From the NCBI GenBank assembly GCA_003551965.1, contig PUOC01000035.1, forward strand, positions 1 through 53,279: DNA of 53,279 nucleotides, given 5' to 3'. This document shows, one piece after another, positions 16,913 through 25,573 of the stretch. Source of the stretch: Clostridiales bacterium. GTDB lineage: Bacteria; Bacillota; Limnochordia; Darwinibacteriales; B1SED10-159. Every line of letters begins with the position of its first letter. Position 1 is the first letter of the stretch. Below the pieces are notes generated by a model. That model saw only the letters and a list, made by a program, of their open reading frames with translations. It was not told where the DNA came from and did no database searches. A program made the translations under genes and the position numbers.

Positions 16913-18547
16913 TCACCGATTGCGCTCGGCTTCGTATTCCTTCTGCAGAAGTTCGGCATACTCCAGTTCAAGTTCCGTGGCCTTCGGGTGTTCTCGTATC
17001 TGTTCAATGTAAGCCAGTGCCGAATGGGTGTTAGCGCGCGTGCCTTCGAGTATGGCCAAGGAGAACAAGATGCAGGGTTGGTTGTACTGACGAAGCAGCG
17101 ACAGAAAGTAGCGGCGTCCCGCTTCGATGCGGCCGTCCGCAATATAGGCAAAGGTGAGCGGTGCGGTCACCAGCCCGGTCACGACGGGTTCTTGAAAACG
17201 TTCTATGATCAGTGTATACTGGTCGGCTGCCGAGTAGAACCTGCCTTGTTCCAGCAGAACCTGTGCCAGCAAAAGCTGTGCTTCCAGCAGATCGGGCTGC
17301 AGATCCAAACTTTTGATCAGAGCATCGGCGGCCCATTCCAAGGCATGATCGTCATCTTTCAACTCGGCCAAGAGCTGTCCGGTCAGAAACCAACCGGCCG
17401 AGGAGTCCGGACGCAGGTCGTTCAATGCCAACGAACGTTCGAGGGCCGACCCGAAAGCCGACGGATCGCGGGTCTGCAGGAACTCCTGGTAGAGCATGGA
17501 AGCTTCCTCCCACAGCCGTTCTGGTTCATGTATGGGTATCTCAAGGCTGGCACCGAGAAGGCGCCCATCGGTGTCGGGGTAGGGGAGCAGAGTTCCCGGG
17601 GGCCTTATCTGGGAGTCGACCAGCAGTGCAGGCAGATCCTGAACGGGCAGGTGCTGTGCCAAAGCTTCATTGCGCAGCAGTGGCTGCCAGTACTGCGGAT
17701 ATTGATAGACGTGGTATTGCAGATCCGGCCAAACTGCTTCGATATGATCTGCTTGTGCTGCCAAAAGTCCATTCGCCGCGTTATCCTGCTGGGATGCCCT
17801 TATGAGCGACCGCAGCAATTCGGTGCTGGCCTGCAGCAGGCTTAAATTGAGCCCGGGATCGCTTCCGTGGCTGTATAGGTATGCCTCGGCAGCTAAGGCA
17901 GCGTCAGAGGCGAGATCATAGTGTCCGGCGGCTGCGGCATAAACGCCGTATTCCCACCACGAAAGCATTAAGAGCGGGAGGATCAAAGAATTCCGGTAGC
18001 GGGCACCTAGTTGGAATTCTTCCGCGTAGATGCCGCCGTCGTCAGCGAGCAGTTCCACCACCACAGTCTGACCGGGTGCCATAGCTTCGACGAAGGCGGC
18101 CAGTTCCTGGCGTTCGTTAACGTTGCGGCCGTTGAGCGAAAAAATGTCTATGACCTCCCTGCTTTCGCCGTCGATGAAGAGGCGGACAGGCAGCCCCTGT
18201 TTCCACCGGTTCTCCCATCCCAGTGCGGCCCGCTGTGGTTCGTCTTCCAACAGCGCAATTTTGGTCAGCAGTATGTCCCCGGCCAGAGACAGGGGCAGTT
18301 CGCCTAGCGGGAAATCCAGCAGCTCTAGTGCTGCCGGGTCTGCGGCTATGGCCATGCGATATAAGCTGGCTGCGGTCCACATATCTCCTGTTTCCAACCG
18401 ATGGAGGGCATCATGGAGATACCACTGCTGCGGCGTGTTTGTCTCTGGGGACGCCGCACAGTTCACAGCGCCGGCCAAGAAAACGGCGGCTAGCACAAGT
18501 GCAAGCAAACGTACAAATCGGAATTTTTGGTAACAGTGATGGAACAT
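16913..18547 (-). CDS. Exported TPR-repeat protein
   Basis: A 544-aa protein whose N-terminus (FRFVRLLALVLAAVFLAGAV) is a signal peptide or anchor. A Cys follows in AVNC, but the -1 Asn does not fit a lipobox, so lipidation is doubtful. The rest is almost all alpha-helix in TPR-like pairs, e.g. AEAYLYSHGSDPGLNLSLL and LLEAQLLLAQVLLEQGRFY SAADQY towards the C-terminus. About 125-175 includes a small beta-rich insert (FIDGESREVIDIFSLNG). The ATG follows GGAGGAGAGG. It is the first gene of a two-gene operon with the ankyrin protein, so the two probably act in one extracytoplasmic complex. Confidence 0.75.
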   Translation of the reverse strand: MFHHCYQKFRFVRLLALVLAAVFLAGAVNCAASPETNTPQQWYLHDALHRLETGDMWTAASLYRMAIAADPAALELLDFPLGELPLSLAGDILLTKIALLEDEPQRAALGWENRWKQGLPVRLFIDGESREVIDIFSLNGRNVNERQELAAFVEAMAPGQTVVVELLADDGGIYAEEFQLGARYRNSLILPLLMLSWWEYGVYAAAAGHYDLASDAALAAEAYLYSHGSDPGLNLSLLQASTELLRSLIRASQQDNAANGLLAAQADHIEAVWPDLQYHVYQYPQYWQPLLRNEALAQHLPVQDLPALLVDSQIRPPGTLLPYPDTDGRLLGASLEIPIHEPERLWEEASMLYQEFLQTRDPSAFGSALERSLALNDLRPDSSAGWFLTGQLLAELKDDDHALEWAADALIKSLDLQPDLLEAQLLLAQVLLEQGRFYSAADQYTLIIERFQEPVVTGLVTAPLTFAYIADGRIEAGRRYFLSLLRQYNQPCILFSLAILEGTRANTHSALAYIEQIREHPKATELELEYAELLQKEYEAERNR

Positions 18548-19032
18548 CTCTTCCTCTCCTCCATTCCCAAACTGCAGCAGTTTTCGCTTGCTTATACCTT
18601 ATACCTTAGACCCGGCGGGCATATACTCCTTGTCAATTACACGTCGATTTTAGAAATTTTCTGGAAATAATTGACATTTCTTGCAGATTACGCCAGACGA
18701 GCGCCGTATGGGGAGAAGCTCCATCGGCCCATGGGTGTCAGCTAGTACTAGGGTGGGGCCCCTTGCCGCAGCAGGCCGAAGGAACTGCAAAGGCGGTATG
18801 TGTGCTTGGATAATGGCACTTAGGCTATCTATACCGGCCTGGCCCTTAGGCATAACCAAGGAATCTTCCGGGCCCGGAGCCAAAGTGGTGCGGGCAGGAT
18901 ATCAGGGCAACGCATTGTGGAGCGCGGATCTGCAGTGTCTGCAATCCCGAGACAGCCAGGCCACAGCCGCTGATGGCTTGAGAAGACGGCGGCGGTTCTC
19001 AAAGCAGGCTTGCGGAGATCAGAGGGCTAGAG

Positions 19033-19053
19033 AGCCCGCATTCACGGCGGGCT
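19033..19053. repeat. Short hairpin, possible IS200/IS605-type end
   Basis: AGCCCGC and GCGGGCT form a 7-bp stem with a 7-nt loop (ATTCACG). Stems like this lie at the right ends of IS200/IS605 elements, overlapping the tnpB stop. No tnpB domain is present, so this is only a possible relic. Confidence 0.2.
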
Positions 19054-19115
19054 GAACGTAGAGACTGCGTCAACTTACACAGAGAGGCGAAGGTGTCAAC
19101 ACAGCTTATTTGTGG

Positions 19116-19121
19116 CATAAT
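19116..19121 (+). promoter_or_regulatory. Possible extended -10 promoter of the zinc-ribbon gene
   Basis: TGGCATAAT at 19113-19121 is an extended -10 element (TG plus CATAAT), 37 bp before the start codon. The -35 region is poor. Confidence 0.35.
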
Positions 19122-19157
19122 GGAGACACCCAGATACGCCTCGGGGAGGGATGGAGG

Positions 19158-19388
19158 ATGCAGAAGTTTTGTTTCTCCTGCGGTATGCCCGTTGGGGGCA
19201 AGACCGCAGGGCCGGCGGAGAATTATTGCGTGTATTGTACGGATGACCAGGGCACGCTGAAGGCAAGAAACGAAATTCGCGATGGGATTGGGCAGTGGAT
19301 GCAGCAGTGGCAGGGCGTTGACAGGGAGACGGCCCTCAAGCGGGCAGAGCGCTACATGGCTGCCATGCCGGCATGGGCGGAGCAGTGA
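19158..19388 (+). CDS. Small zinc-ribbon protein
   Basis: A 76-aa protein starting MQKFCFSCGMPVGG. Cys pairs C5-x2-C8 and the YCVYC pair about 18 residues on form a compact zinc ribbon of the 'putative zinc ribbon domain' type (CxxCGMP...YCxYC). A charged helix fills the C-terminal half. Members are found alone or fused to regulators and their role is not established. The ATG at 19158 is used with GGGGAGGG at 7-nt spacing. A longer form from 19110 would precede the site. Monocistronic. Confidence 0.75.
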   Translation: MQKFCFSCGMPVGGKTAGPAENYCVYCTDDQGTLKARNEIRDGIGQWMQQWQGVDRETALKRAERYMAAMPAWAEQ

Positions 19389-19389
19389 A

Positions 19390-19427
19390 CAGTGGAGCAG
19401 GCGGGTGTTTTGCCGTCTGCTCCACTG
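19390..19427. terminator. Terminator between zinc-ribbon and DHH genes
   Basis: CAGTGGAGCAG (19390-19400) pairs perfectly with CTGCTCCACTG (19417-19427), loop 16 nt. It is followed by a weak T-rich run and serves convergent genes. Confidence 0.6.
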
Positions 19428-19469
19428 CTGTTCTTGACCCCATTCTCTCCCGCTGCGGCTGGCAGCCTG

Positions 19470-20699
19470 TCAGGGCTGGATACGTTTTTCCATTTCCGCG
19501 ACAAGAGCCTTTTCCTGTCCCTTGGCGACTGTTGTAGCCGCTGAGTAGCTGTGGCAGCCATCGACAAATCCGCCAAGGGCGGTGGTGGCCGGCGGGAGGA
19601 TCTCCAGAAGAGTCTGGGCCTGGCCGGCAAACATTTTCTTCTGCAGAGGCTCGGGCATGCGCATGGATATTTTTGTGGAGTCGATGGGTATTTCACCGAG
19701 ATCGGGGATGTGATCGGGAATGTACTGGAAGCCGGCGATGTACTTGTCCCCGTCGATCCATGCTTTATCCCGTATTGAACTGCAGAATACGCCGACCATC
19801 TTTACACCCAGGGGATAAAAGGAATCCTTAACGTCAAACCATTGGATGTGATTGGTTTTGTGCAGATGACCAGCGGCCAGGCGCTGCTCCATGGCGGCAA
19901 AGCGCTGGTTCTTGAGCTCTGTCAGTTGATGCAGGGCCTCTGCGATTTTCTCATTGTAGCCTGCCGTCAACAGCTGCATACCCAGGTGGATGCCGCCGCT
20001 TAGGTATCCGACGGCACCCAGGGTGGTGGCGTCGCGGCTGATCTCTGCCAGGGTAACAGGGGCATTATCCTGGTGCCCTTTGAATCCTGTCAGCACCGCA
20101 TTCCGGCAGGCGCTGCCTTGGGGCTGCAGTGTGCCCGCTGCCTCTGCCTGCTCAAACAACCGAAGATTGTATCCGTCCAACTGGCCGGTATGGTCCTGGC
20201 TGTCGCCGATGGCTCCGATCAGGGCTAAGTGAACCAATTCGCGGTTGCTGTCGTCTAAGGTCTGGCAGAATAGGTAGGCCACGCCGGCGGCACTGAGGTC
20301 GCGATCACCCCGCAGGCCGGCGAAAATGGGGTTAATGTTGCAGACTGTATCATCGGCAGTGGTCTCAGGGGCGTGGTGATCCAAGATGAGGACGGGGTGG
20401 CGCCGTTGGTTGATGCGGGCTATTTCTGCCGCGCTGCGTCCTCCGAAATCCACGTAGACAATCAAGCCGGGACTGCGGGCATGCACCGCTTCGATGGCCG
20501 CGGGATAGGGCTTTTCCAAACAGAAACGGCGAATTTCTCCTCCCAGCTTCCGGACCGCCTCTGCGAGCAAGACCGCACTGCTGAGGCCATCGGCATCGTT
20601 GTGGTGGACGATTGCCACCGGCTGCCGCGGCCTGAAGTGTTCTTGGAAGAATGATGCAGCTCGGGACAGATGGGTGTCAAAATCTGTGTGCAGAGGCAA
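19470..20699 (-). CDS. DHH-family phosphoesterase
   Basis: A 409-aa protein of the DHH superfamily, metal-dependent phosphodiesterases that include RecJ and nano-RNase/pAp phosphatases. Motif I is VHHNDADG (D35, D37), motif II VDFGG (about 83-87) and motif III DHH (107-109). The C-terminal part, with GGFVDGCHSYSAATTV, resembles the DHHA1 region but lacks a clear GGGH. It is cytosolic. The start is TTG, preceded by AAAGGTGG at 9 nt. It lies 16 bp behind the RpiR gene, so the two form an operon. Whether it acts on nanoRNA, cyclic dinucleotides or another phosphodiester is open. Confidence 0.85.
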   Translation of the reverse strand: MPLHTDFDTHLSRAASFFQEHFRPRQPVAIVHHNDADGLSSAVLLAEAVRKLGGEIRRFCLEKPYPAAIEAVHARSPGLIVYVDFGGRSAAEIARINQRRHPVLILDHHAPETTADDTVCNINPIFAGLRGDRDLSAAGVAYLFCQTLDDSNRELVHLALIGAIGDSQDHTGQLDGYNLRLFEQAEAAGTLQPQGSACRNAVLTGFKGHQDNAPVTLAEISRDATTLGAVGYLSGGIHLGMQLLTAGYNEKIAEALHQLTELKNQRFAAMEQRLAAGHLHKTNHIQWFDVKDSFYPLGVKMVGVFCSSIRDKAWIDGDKYIAGFQYIPDHIPDLGEIPIDSTKISMRMPEPLQKKMFAGQAQTLLEILPPATTALGGFVDGCHSYSAATTVAKGQEKALVAEMEKRIQP

Positions 20700-20715
20700 T
20701 TATATCAGCCACCTT

Positions 20716-21504
20716 TCATGGGTTGTCAGTTTTTGCAGCCATGATCATATTCGACAGCAGCTCGAGCAGCGCCAACTGGCCTATGCGGGGTGAACAGGAG
20801 TAGCTTCCCAGCATCGGTTCGCGTGTCGTCGTCAGGAGGGTAATATCCGCCAGAGAAGATACCCTGGACGGCGAGAAATTGGTGATGCCAACAGTGTAGG
20901 CTCCGCCGCTGCGCGCCCGTTCTATGGCAACACAAACTTCCTCTGTATCGCCGGAGTGACTGATGGCAAACAGAACATCGGAAGGGTGCACCAGCAGCGA
21001 TCGCCTTTCGATCTCAACGCGATCGGAGTAGACGCTGGCAGCAATACCCAGGCTCATCAGTGTTCCCGAAAATACCTTGGCCACGCCGGCCGAGCCCGCC
21101 AGTCCCACGATGATTACGCAGTGCGCCCTATGCATGGCCTCGACAACAGCCTGCAGGTCTTCCATCCGCAGGTTTTCCAGGGTGCCTTGGATGCCTTCCT
21201 GCAGGGAAGAACGCAGTTTTTTTACGGTCCGTTCGAAGTCGCCTTGGGGTTCGACAAGATCGCTCTGGGAAGCGGAGCGGAGCACTTCGGGGATCAAAGC
21301 CGACTTAAAGTCCTGATAGCCCGTGAAACCCAAGGCACGGCAGAAACGAATGACCGTTGCTTCACTGGTGTGACTGCGCTGGGCGATGGTCTGCAGAGGC
21401 ATCATCAATATCTGAGAGTAGTCCTGCAGCACATAGTCGGCCACTCGCTTTTCGGACGGACTCAGATTTCTGTAATGATTGGAAATGCGGGTCAATACCT
21501 TCAA
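20716..21504 (-). CDS. RpiR-family transcriptional regulator
   Basis: A 262-aa regulator with an N-terminal HTH_6 domain (residues 1-77; SPSEKRVADYVLQ, SEATVIRFCRALGFTGYQDFK) and a C-terminal SIS domain (about 105-250; IIVGLAGSAGVAK, ISHSGDTEEV). SIS domains of this family bind phosphosugars. The TTG start has GGGGGAG at 7 nt. It is divergent from the HAD phosphatase across 115 bp that contain several small palindromes, so it probably controls itself and that gene. The effector is unknown. It leads the DHH gene. Confidence 0.9.
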   Translation of the reverse strand: MKVLTRISNHYRNLSPSEKRVADYVLQDYSQILMMPLQTIAQRSHTSEATVIRFCRALGFTGYQDFKSALIPEVLRSASQSDLVEPQGDFERTVKKLRSSLQEGIQGTLENLRMEDLQAVVEAMHRAHCVIIVGLAGSAGVAKVFSGTLMSLGIAASVYSDRVEIERRSLLVHPSDVLFAISHSGDTEEVCVAIERARSGGAYTVGITNFSPSRVSSLADITLLTTTREPMLGSYSCSPRIGQLALLELLSNMIMAAKTDNP

Positions 21505-21521
21505 AAACTGCTCCCCCCTTT

Positions 21522-21581
21522 GTAGTATGCACTACTGATTGATCAATTTCATGGTGCAAAGGCTTCATTGGTATGATACCA
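21522..21581. promoter_or_regulatory. Cluster of inverted repeats, candidate RpiR operators
   Basis: Three dyads lie between the RpiR and HAD genes: GTAGT-4-ACTAC (21522-21535), ATTGATCAAT (21538-21547) and TGGTATGATACCA (21569-21581). The last contains a TATGAT hexamer that could be the plus-strand -10. The layout suits autoregulation. Confidence 0.45.
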
Positions 21582-21619
21582 TATACGCAACGGCGAAAAA
21601 AGCAAAAAGAGGTGAACAT

Positions 21620-22438
21620 ATGAGACCCGCTGGAGTTCTCCTGGATATGGACGGCGTCATCTATAGGGATGATGAACTGGTTCCGGGGGCAGATGCCTTG
21701 ATCCGCAGACTGCAGGAAGAACACATTCCCTTCCTCTTTTGCACCAATAACACAGAAAAGCATCCCACAGAGTATCGAAGCAAACTGGAAAAAATCGGCA
21801 TCCACGTGGATGCAAGCTCGATCTACAGTGCAGCCCATGCCACCGCTGAGGCGCTGGCCAGCCGCCATGCCCAAGGGAATTTTTTCACCTTAGGTACGGC
21901 CGGGTTCAAGCGTGTGCTCAGGGAGCATGGCCTTGACGTTGCCGCGGATGGGCACGGAAGCATCGATGGTGTGGTCATCGGTGAACTGCGGCAGCTGGAC
22001 TATGGTCTGCTCTGCCAGGCGGTCAATGCGGTGACGGCAGGTACGCCGCTCTACGGAAGCAATCCGGACATTCTAATTCCATCGCAGGAGGGATCTATCA
22101 TTGGCTGTGGGGCGATCGCCGGCATGGTGGCCAAGGCAGCGGGTGCTGCGGTGCACTTCTTCGGCAAGCCGGCCCTCGAGATGATCGAATCCGCAGCAGC
22201 ACGATTGGGAGTTCACTGCGAAGGTCTGCTTGTCATTGGGGACAATCTGCAGACCGATATTGCCATGGCGCGGGCGGCCGGAGTTCCATCCATCCTGACA
22301 CTGAGCGGTCTTACAGAACAAAGGGACATTGAGCGCTCTCCGTACAAACCCGATCGGGTCATTGACTCCGTGGCGAAGCTGAGAGAAGAACCTCTGGAAT
22401 ACTGGCCCACCGGCATTGGAAATGTCCGGCTCGGCTAG
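21620..22438 (+). CDS. NagD-like HAD-IIA sugar phosphatase
   Basis: A 272-aa phosphatase. The HAD nucleophile and acid are D9 and D11 (LLDMDGVIYRDD). Motif II is FCTNNTEKHP, motif III lysine is in FFGKPALE, and motif IV is VIGDNLQTDI. The IIA cap of NagD/AraL-type phosphatases is present between motifs II and III. Such enzymes dephosphorylate nucleotide or sugar phosphates, often for detoxification. The ATG at 21620 follows AGAGGTGA. The upstream in-frame extension is part of the regulatory region. It is divergent from an RpiR regulator, which suggests phosphosugar control. Confidence 0.85.
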   Translation: MRPAGVLLDMDGVIYRDDELVPGADALIRRLQEEHIPFLFCTNNTEKHPTEYRSKLEKIGIHVDASSIYSAAHATAEALASRHAQGNFFTLGTAGFKRVLREHGLDVAADGHGSIDGVVIGELRQLDYGLLCQAVNAVTAGTPLYGSNPDILIPSQEGSIIGCGAIAGMVAKAAGAAVHFFGKPALEMIESAAARLGVHCEGLLVIGDNLQTDIAMARAAGVPSILTLSGLTEQRDIERSPYKPDRVIDSVAKLREEPLEYWPTGIGNVRLG

Positions 22439-22631
22439 GGACAGGCCGCTAGACTTTCTCTGCAGCTGTGACGGGCGGCACAGGGGCGCATAAACCCACG
22501 GTGTCGGTGTTGACTATTTTTGCGCAGAATTCGATCTGGTTATAGGGCTCCAAAGCGGAGTTTGAATGAACGGTGGACCCGTTGCTGATGGACAGCAGTG
22601 CGGGCTATGAGTGCCGAGGAGGATGCCAAGA

Positions 22632-24080
22632 ATGCTGCAACGACGTGGAAAGCGGTACGCGAAGATAGGAGTGTTTGCCATTGGCCATGCTGTCTACTGG
22701 GATCAGTTCCCTGGACTGCTGCAGCGGCTGCTGGACTATCACCGGCAGCTAGCAGGACTCATCGAGGCCCAGGATGTAGAGCTTGTGGACTTCGGCATGG
22801 TGGACAGCAGCCAAAGGGCCTATGCGGCAGCGGCGCGCATGGAGGAGTCCCAGTTGGATTTGGTTTTCTGCAATATGGTTACATACGGGACGTCGGCAAC
22901 CTTCGCTCCCATTGTCCGCAACGTTCGGGCACCGTTGGTCCTGACAGCTCTCCAGCCTCGCCGGGCATTGGATTACGATAGGGCGAGCACTGTCATGCAG
23001 TTGGAAAATGACAACATTTGCTCTGTGCCGGAGTTCACCAACGTAGCCCAGCGCATGGGGCGTCCGGTGGAAGACGTTATCATTGGGACGCTGTTTGATG
23101 ACCATGCCGCAGAAGCTGCATTGGCAGACTGGTGTGACATAGCGAAGGTCCTCCATGATCTCCGGGGGGCCCGGCTGGGCCTCACGGGCCATGCCATTGA
23201 AGCCATGTATGACATGCATTCCGATCCAACGGCCATCTCCCGAGTATTCAACCTGCACGTGCCCCTATTGGAGATCGATGACTTGGCGGCAGTCTACGAA
23301 GATGTGACTAATGAAGAAATTACCCGCTATGAAGAGCTCATTCTCCAGGAGTTCGAGCTGCCCGATCCTAAGAGCGATCCCATTACCAGAAAACTGACCG
23401 ATGCGGATCTTCAGCAGGGGGCCCGCACGGCGGCTGCTCTGGAGCGCTTTGTAGACAAGTACGATCTAACGGGTTTGGCCTACTATTACGAAGGCCGCGA
23501 CGGTTCCATCCAGCGGGAGATCGTGAATTCACTGATCGTGGGCAACTCTATTCTAAACGCCCGGGGAATACCCATGTGCGGCGAATTTGATATCAAGACC
23601 TGTATTGCCATGCTGATCATGGACCGGCTGGATATGGGGGGCAGTTTTGCTGAACTCCATCCCTTGGATTTCGAAGAAGATTTCGTCCTTGTGGGCCATG
23701 ATGGGCCGCATCATATGGCCATTGCCGAAGAGCGGCCGATCCTGCGCAGCCTGGTCAAGTATCACGGTAAACCCGGCGGCGGTGCGTCGGTGGAATTCAA
23801 ACTACGGGAAGGGCCGATCACTATGTGCGGCATAGCCGAAACCGGTGATGGCTCGTTTAAGTTTATTGTGGGAGAAGGTTTTTCGCAGCGGGGGCCTATT
23901 CCGCCGACGGGGAATACAAACACCCGTGGAGTCTTTGCCCCCCATGCCAAGGATTTTGTCAAGGCCTGGGTGATGGCCGGGCCCACGCACCACTTTGCCT
24001 TAGGCATCGGGCATCGGGCCGCTGCTTTCCAAAAACTAGCAAAGATCTTGGGTTTGGAGTGTGTTGTTGTTCAGGGGTAG
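22632..24080 (+). CDS. L-fucose/L-arabinose isomerase-like protein
   Basis: A 482-aa protein of the FucI/AraA-fold superfamily of Mn-dependent aldose-ketose isomerases. The first ~200 residues form the N-terminal domains (CNMVTYGTS, LQPRRALD). The C-terminal catalytic part has CGEFDIKT, ELHPLDFEEDF, GHDGPHH and THHFALGIGH, together a plausible set of metal ligands (Glu, Asp, His). The ATG at 22632 is selected since GAGGAGG lies 9 nt upstream. ATG 22623 is immediately next to the site. It is transcribed in the same direction as the PHP gene 241 bp downstream. The exact pentose or deoxyhexose substrate is uncertain. Confidence 0.8.
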   Translation: MLQRRGKRYAKIGVFAIGHAVYWDQFPGLLQRLLDYHRQLAGLIEAQDVELVDFGMVDSSQRAYAAAARMEESQLDLVFCNMVTYGTSATFAPIVRNVRAPLVLTALQPRRALDYDRASTVMQLENDNICSVPEFTNVAQRMGRPVEDVIIGTLFDDHAAEAALADWCDIAKVLHDLRGARLGLTGHAIEAMYDMHSDPTAISRVFNLHVPLLEIDDLAAVYEDVTNEEITRYEELILQEFELPDPKSDPITRKLTDADLQQGARTAAALERFVDKYDLTGLAYYYEGRDGSIQREIVNSLIVGNSILNARGIPMCGEFDIKTCIAMLIMDRLDMGGSFAELHPLDFEEDFVLVGHDGPHHMAIAEERPILRSLVKYHGKPGGGASVEFKLREGPITMCGIAETGDGSFKFIVGEGFSQRGPIPPTGNTNTRGVFAPHAKDFVKAWVMAGPTHHFALGIGHRAAAFQKLAKILGLECVVVQG

Positions 24081-24321
24081 TGTGGTTTGTATTGGTCTTT
24101 GCGGCAACGGGCGTGATGCGTTTCGCCAGACTGCCAACACCTTGCGATGAACTGGGTTTCTGTCCGTCTGTGGAAAGTGTGGCGACTGGCCCGAGAAGGT
24201 TCCGGCACCATCCGCACGAACCTTGACGGGCAGCCCTGCTTCCCATGGGTAGGAGAACAGCCAGAAGCGCATCTAGCAAGCGGGTTGGATTTTGAAGGAG
24301 TCAAGAGAGAGGAGAATGTTG

Positions 24322-25155
24322 ATGCAAGATGCATTCAGGCACAACCAATGGTATAAGGGCAGTGTTCATATCCACAGCACTGTTTCCGATGGCGCGAAGT
24401 CCTACGACGAGGCTGTGGAATGGTACGCGGGAAATGGTTTTGATTTTGTGGCCATGACCGATCACAATGTGTTCGGGCAAGAACATAACCGCAATGGATT
24501 TCTTATCCTTTCGGGCATTGAAATGGCTGCCCACACCGTCGGATTAGGCATGTCCCAATGGCGGGAACCGGGAGTCGAACTGACGCAACAGCAGGAAATC
24601 GATCACATCAACCAATGCGGCGGCATCAGCATTGTCGCCCATCCCTATTGGCACGGCCTGACGCTGGAGCACCTAGGGGCCCTTCGGGATTACTCTGCCA
24701 TTGAAGTGTACAACACGCACTGCGATGCCACTATCGGACGCGGTTATGCCTCTGTGCATTGGGACTATTTGCTGGCGGCCGGCCGGCGCATCTATGGCTA
24801 CGCAGTGGATGACTCCCATTGGCGCGGCGAAAGCGAAGGCGGCGGCTACATTGTTGTCAATGCGGCATCCTTATCGGCGTCGTCGCTCCTGCAGGAGCTG
24901 CAGGCGGGCAGCTTCTATGCCACGCAGGGGCCGGGCTTTTACCAGATTCGACATGAGGCCAATACCATTACCGTGGAAACAACCCCGGTGCAGCGGGTGA
25001 ACTTCATGGCCAACCCGCCCAAGGGAAAGGTTGTCCAGACCCAGGGCTTGCTGGAAACGGCCCACTTTGAACTGCCGGACGGGATCGATTACGTTCGGGT
25101 AGAGCTCATGGATGAACGGGGCCGAATGGCATGGTCGAACCCGGTATGGCTGTAG
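24322..25155 (+). CDS. PHP-domain phosphoesterase (CehA/McbA type)
   Basis: A 277-aa protein with the PHP motifs in order: HIHSTVSDG (H16, H18), TDHN (D47, H48), AHPYWHG and a final VDDSHWRG, giving a multinuclear metal site. PHP proteins hydrolyse phosphoesters, and the CehA branch has a similar layout without known natural substrate. The ATG at 24322 is favoured (GAGAGGAG at 7 nt) over ATG 24316, which abuts the site. It follows the isomerase-like gene and may share its transcript. Confidence 0.8.
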   Translation: MQDAFRHNQWYKGSVHIHSTVSDGAKSYDEAVEWYAGNGFDFVAMTDHNVFGQEHNRNGFLILSGIEMAAHTVGLGMSQWREPGVELTQQQEIDHINQCGGISIVAHPYWHGLTLEHLGALRDYSAIEVYNTHCDATIGRGYASVHWDYLLAAGRRIYGYAVDDSHWRGESEGGGYIVVNAASLSASSLLQELQAGSFYATQGPGFYQIRHEANTITVETTPVQRVNFMANPPKGKVVQTQGLLETAHFELPDGIDYVRVELMDERGRMAWSNPVWL

Positions 25156-25305
25156 AGCCTGAACAGAGAGCTTCTAGCTCAGCAGCGTCTAGGCTGCCGC
25201 AGTGGCAGTGTGCGTGAAACCGCTTTCTCCTCAGGCAGGCTGCCTCGGTTACTGTGTTCTTGTTCATGATCTGCTGTAGCCGGCGCAGGATAGACCCTAT
25301 CGACA

Positions 25306-25347
25306 GGTGCACGCTCTCCGGCCATGCCGGTTCCTCGAGCGTGCACC
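25306..25347. repeat. 10-bp perfect inverted repeat
   Basis: GGTGCACGCT (25306-25315) pairs with AGCGTGCACC (25338-25347). The 22-nt loop has CCGG on both sides and can fold on itself. It lies at the 3' side of the minus-strand relic. It could be that relic's terminator or a small structured RNA. Confidence 0.45.
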
Positions 25348-25393
25348 GCCAAGCAGCTGTAGTTCGGCGACGGAAACAGCCGGCCGTTCTATT

Positions 25394-25573
25394 TCAACGC
25401 GGGCAAAACAGCTTGTCCATGGCAGCCAAGTCTTCGAGCGCAGCCACAGTGTGTTTTGGCAAACCCGCTGGATGACCGCATATAACAGTGTTGGGAGTCC
25501 CTATAGCCTGCGGCGGCAGTTCATCGGCCAAGGTGCATATGGTTATCGTGAAAAAAGCAGTTTGCCGGAGCAA
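25394..25573 (-). pseudogene. Possible coding relic (minus strand)
   Basis: A 60-codon open frame without a start codon ends at TGA (25394-25396). Its translation contains ICGHPAGLPKHTVAALEDL and ends AAMDKLFCPR, which reads like a real protein C-terminus. A different frame just upstream begins with an ATG (about 25590) and encodes MILQEFAPANCFFHDNHMHL before stopping. A frameshifted or otherwise broken gene would explain both. No family was recognised. Confidence 0.3.

Larger units (their letters stand above)
18548..19157. other. 610-bp gap, no supported gene
   Basis: The region separates the minus-strand TPR operon from the zinc-ribbon gene. The two divergent TTGACA hexamers (18631-18636 on minus, 18671-18676 on plus) are the arms of a 9-bp inverted repeat, but neither has a good -10. 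A frame at 18681-19055 is open but unlike any family I know. It ends inside a hairpin at 19033-19053 that resembles an IS200/IS605 right end. Confidence 0.45.

Noticed and set aside
24081-24321. Possible riboswitch upstream of the PHP gene
   Set aside because: No conserved box of the cobalamin, TPP, glycine or SAM classes is present; the match was only GC-rich similarity.
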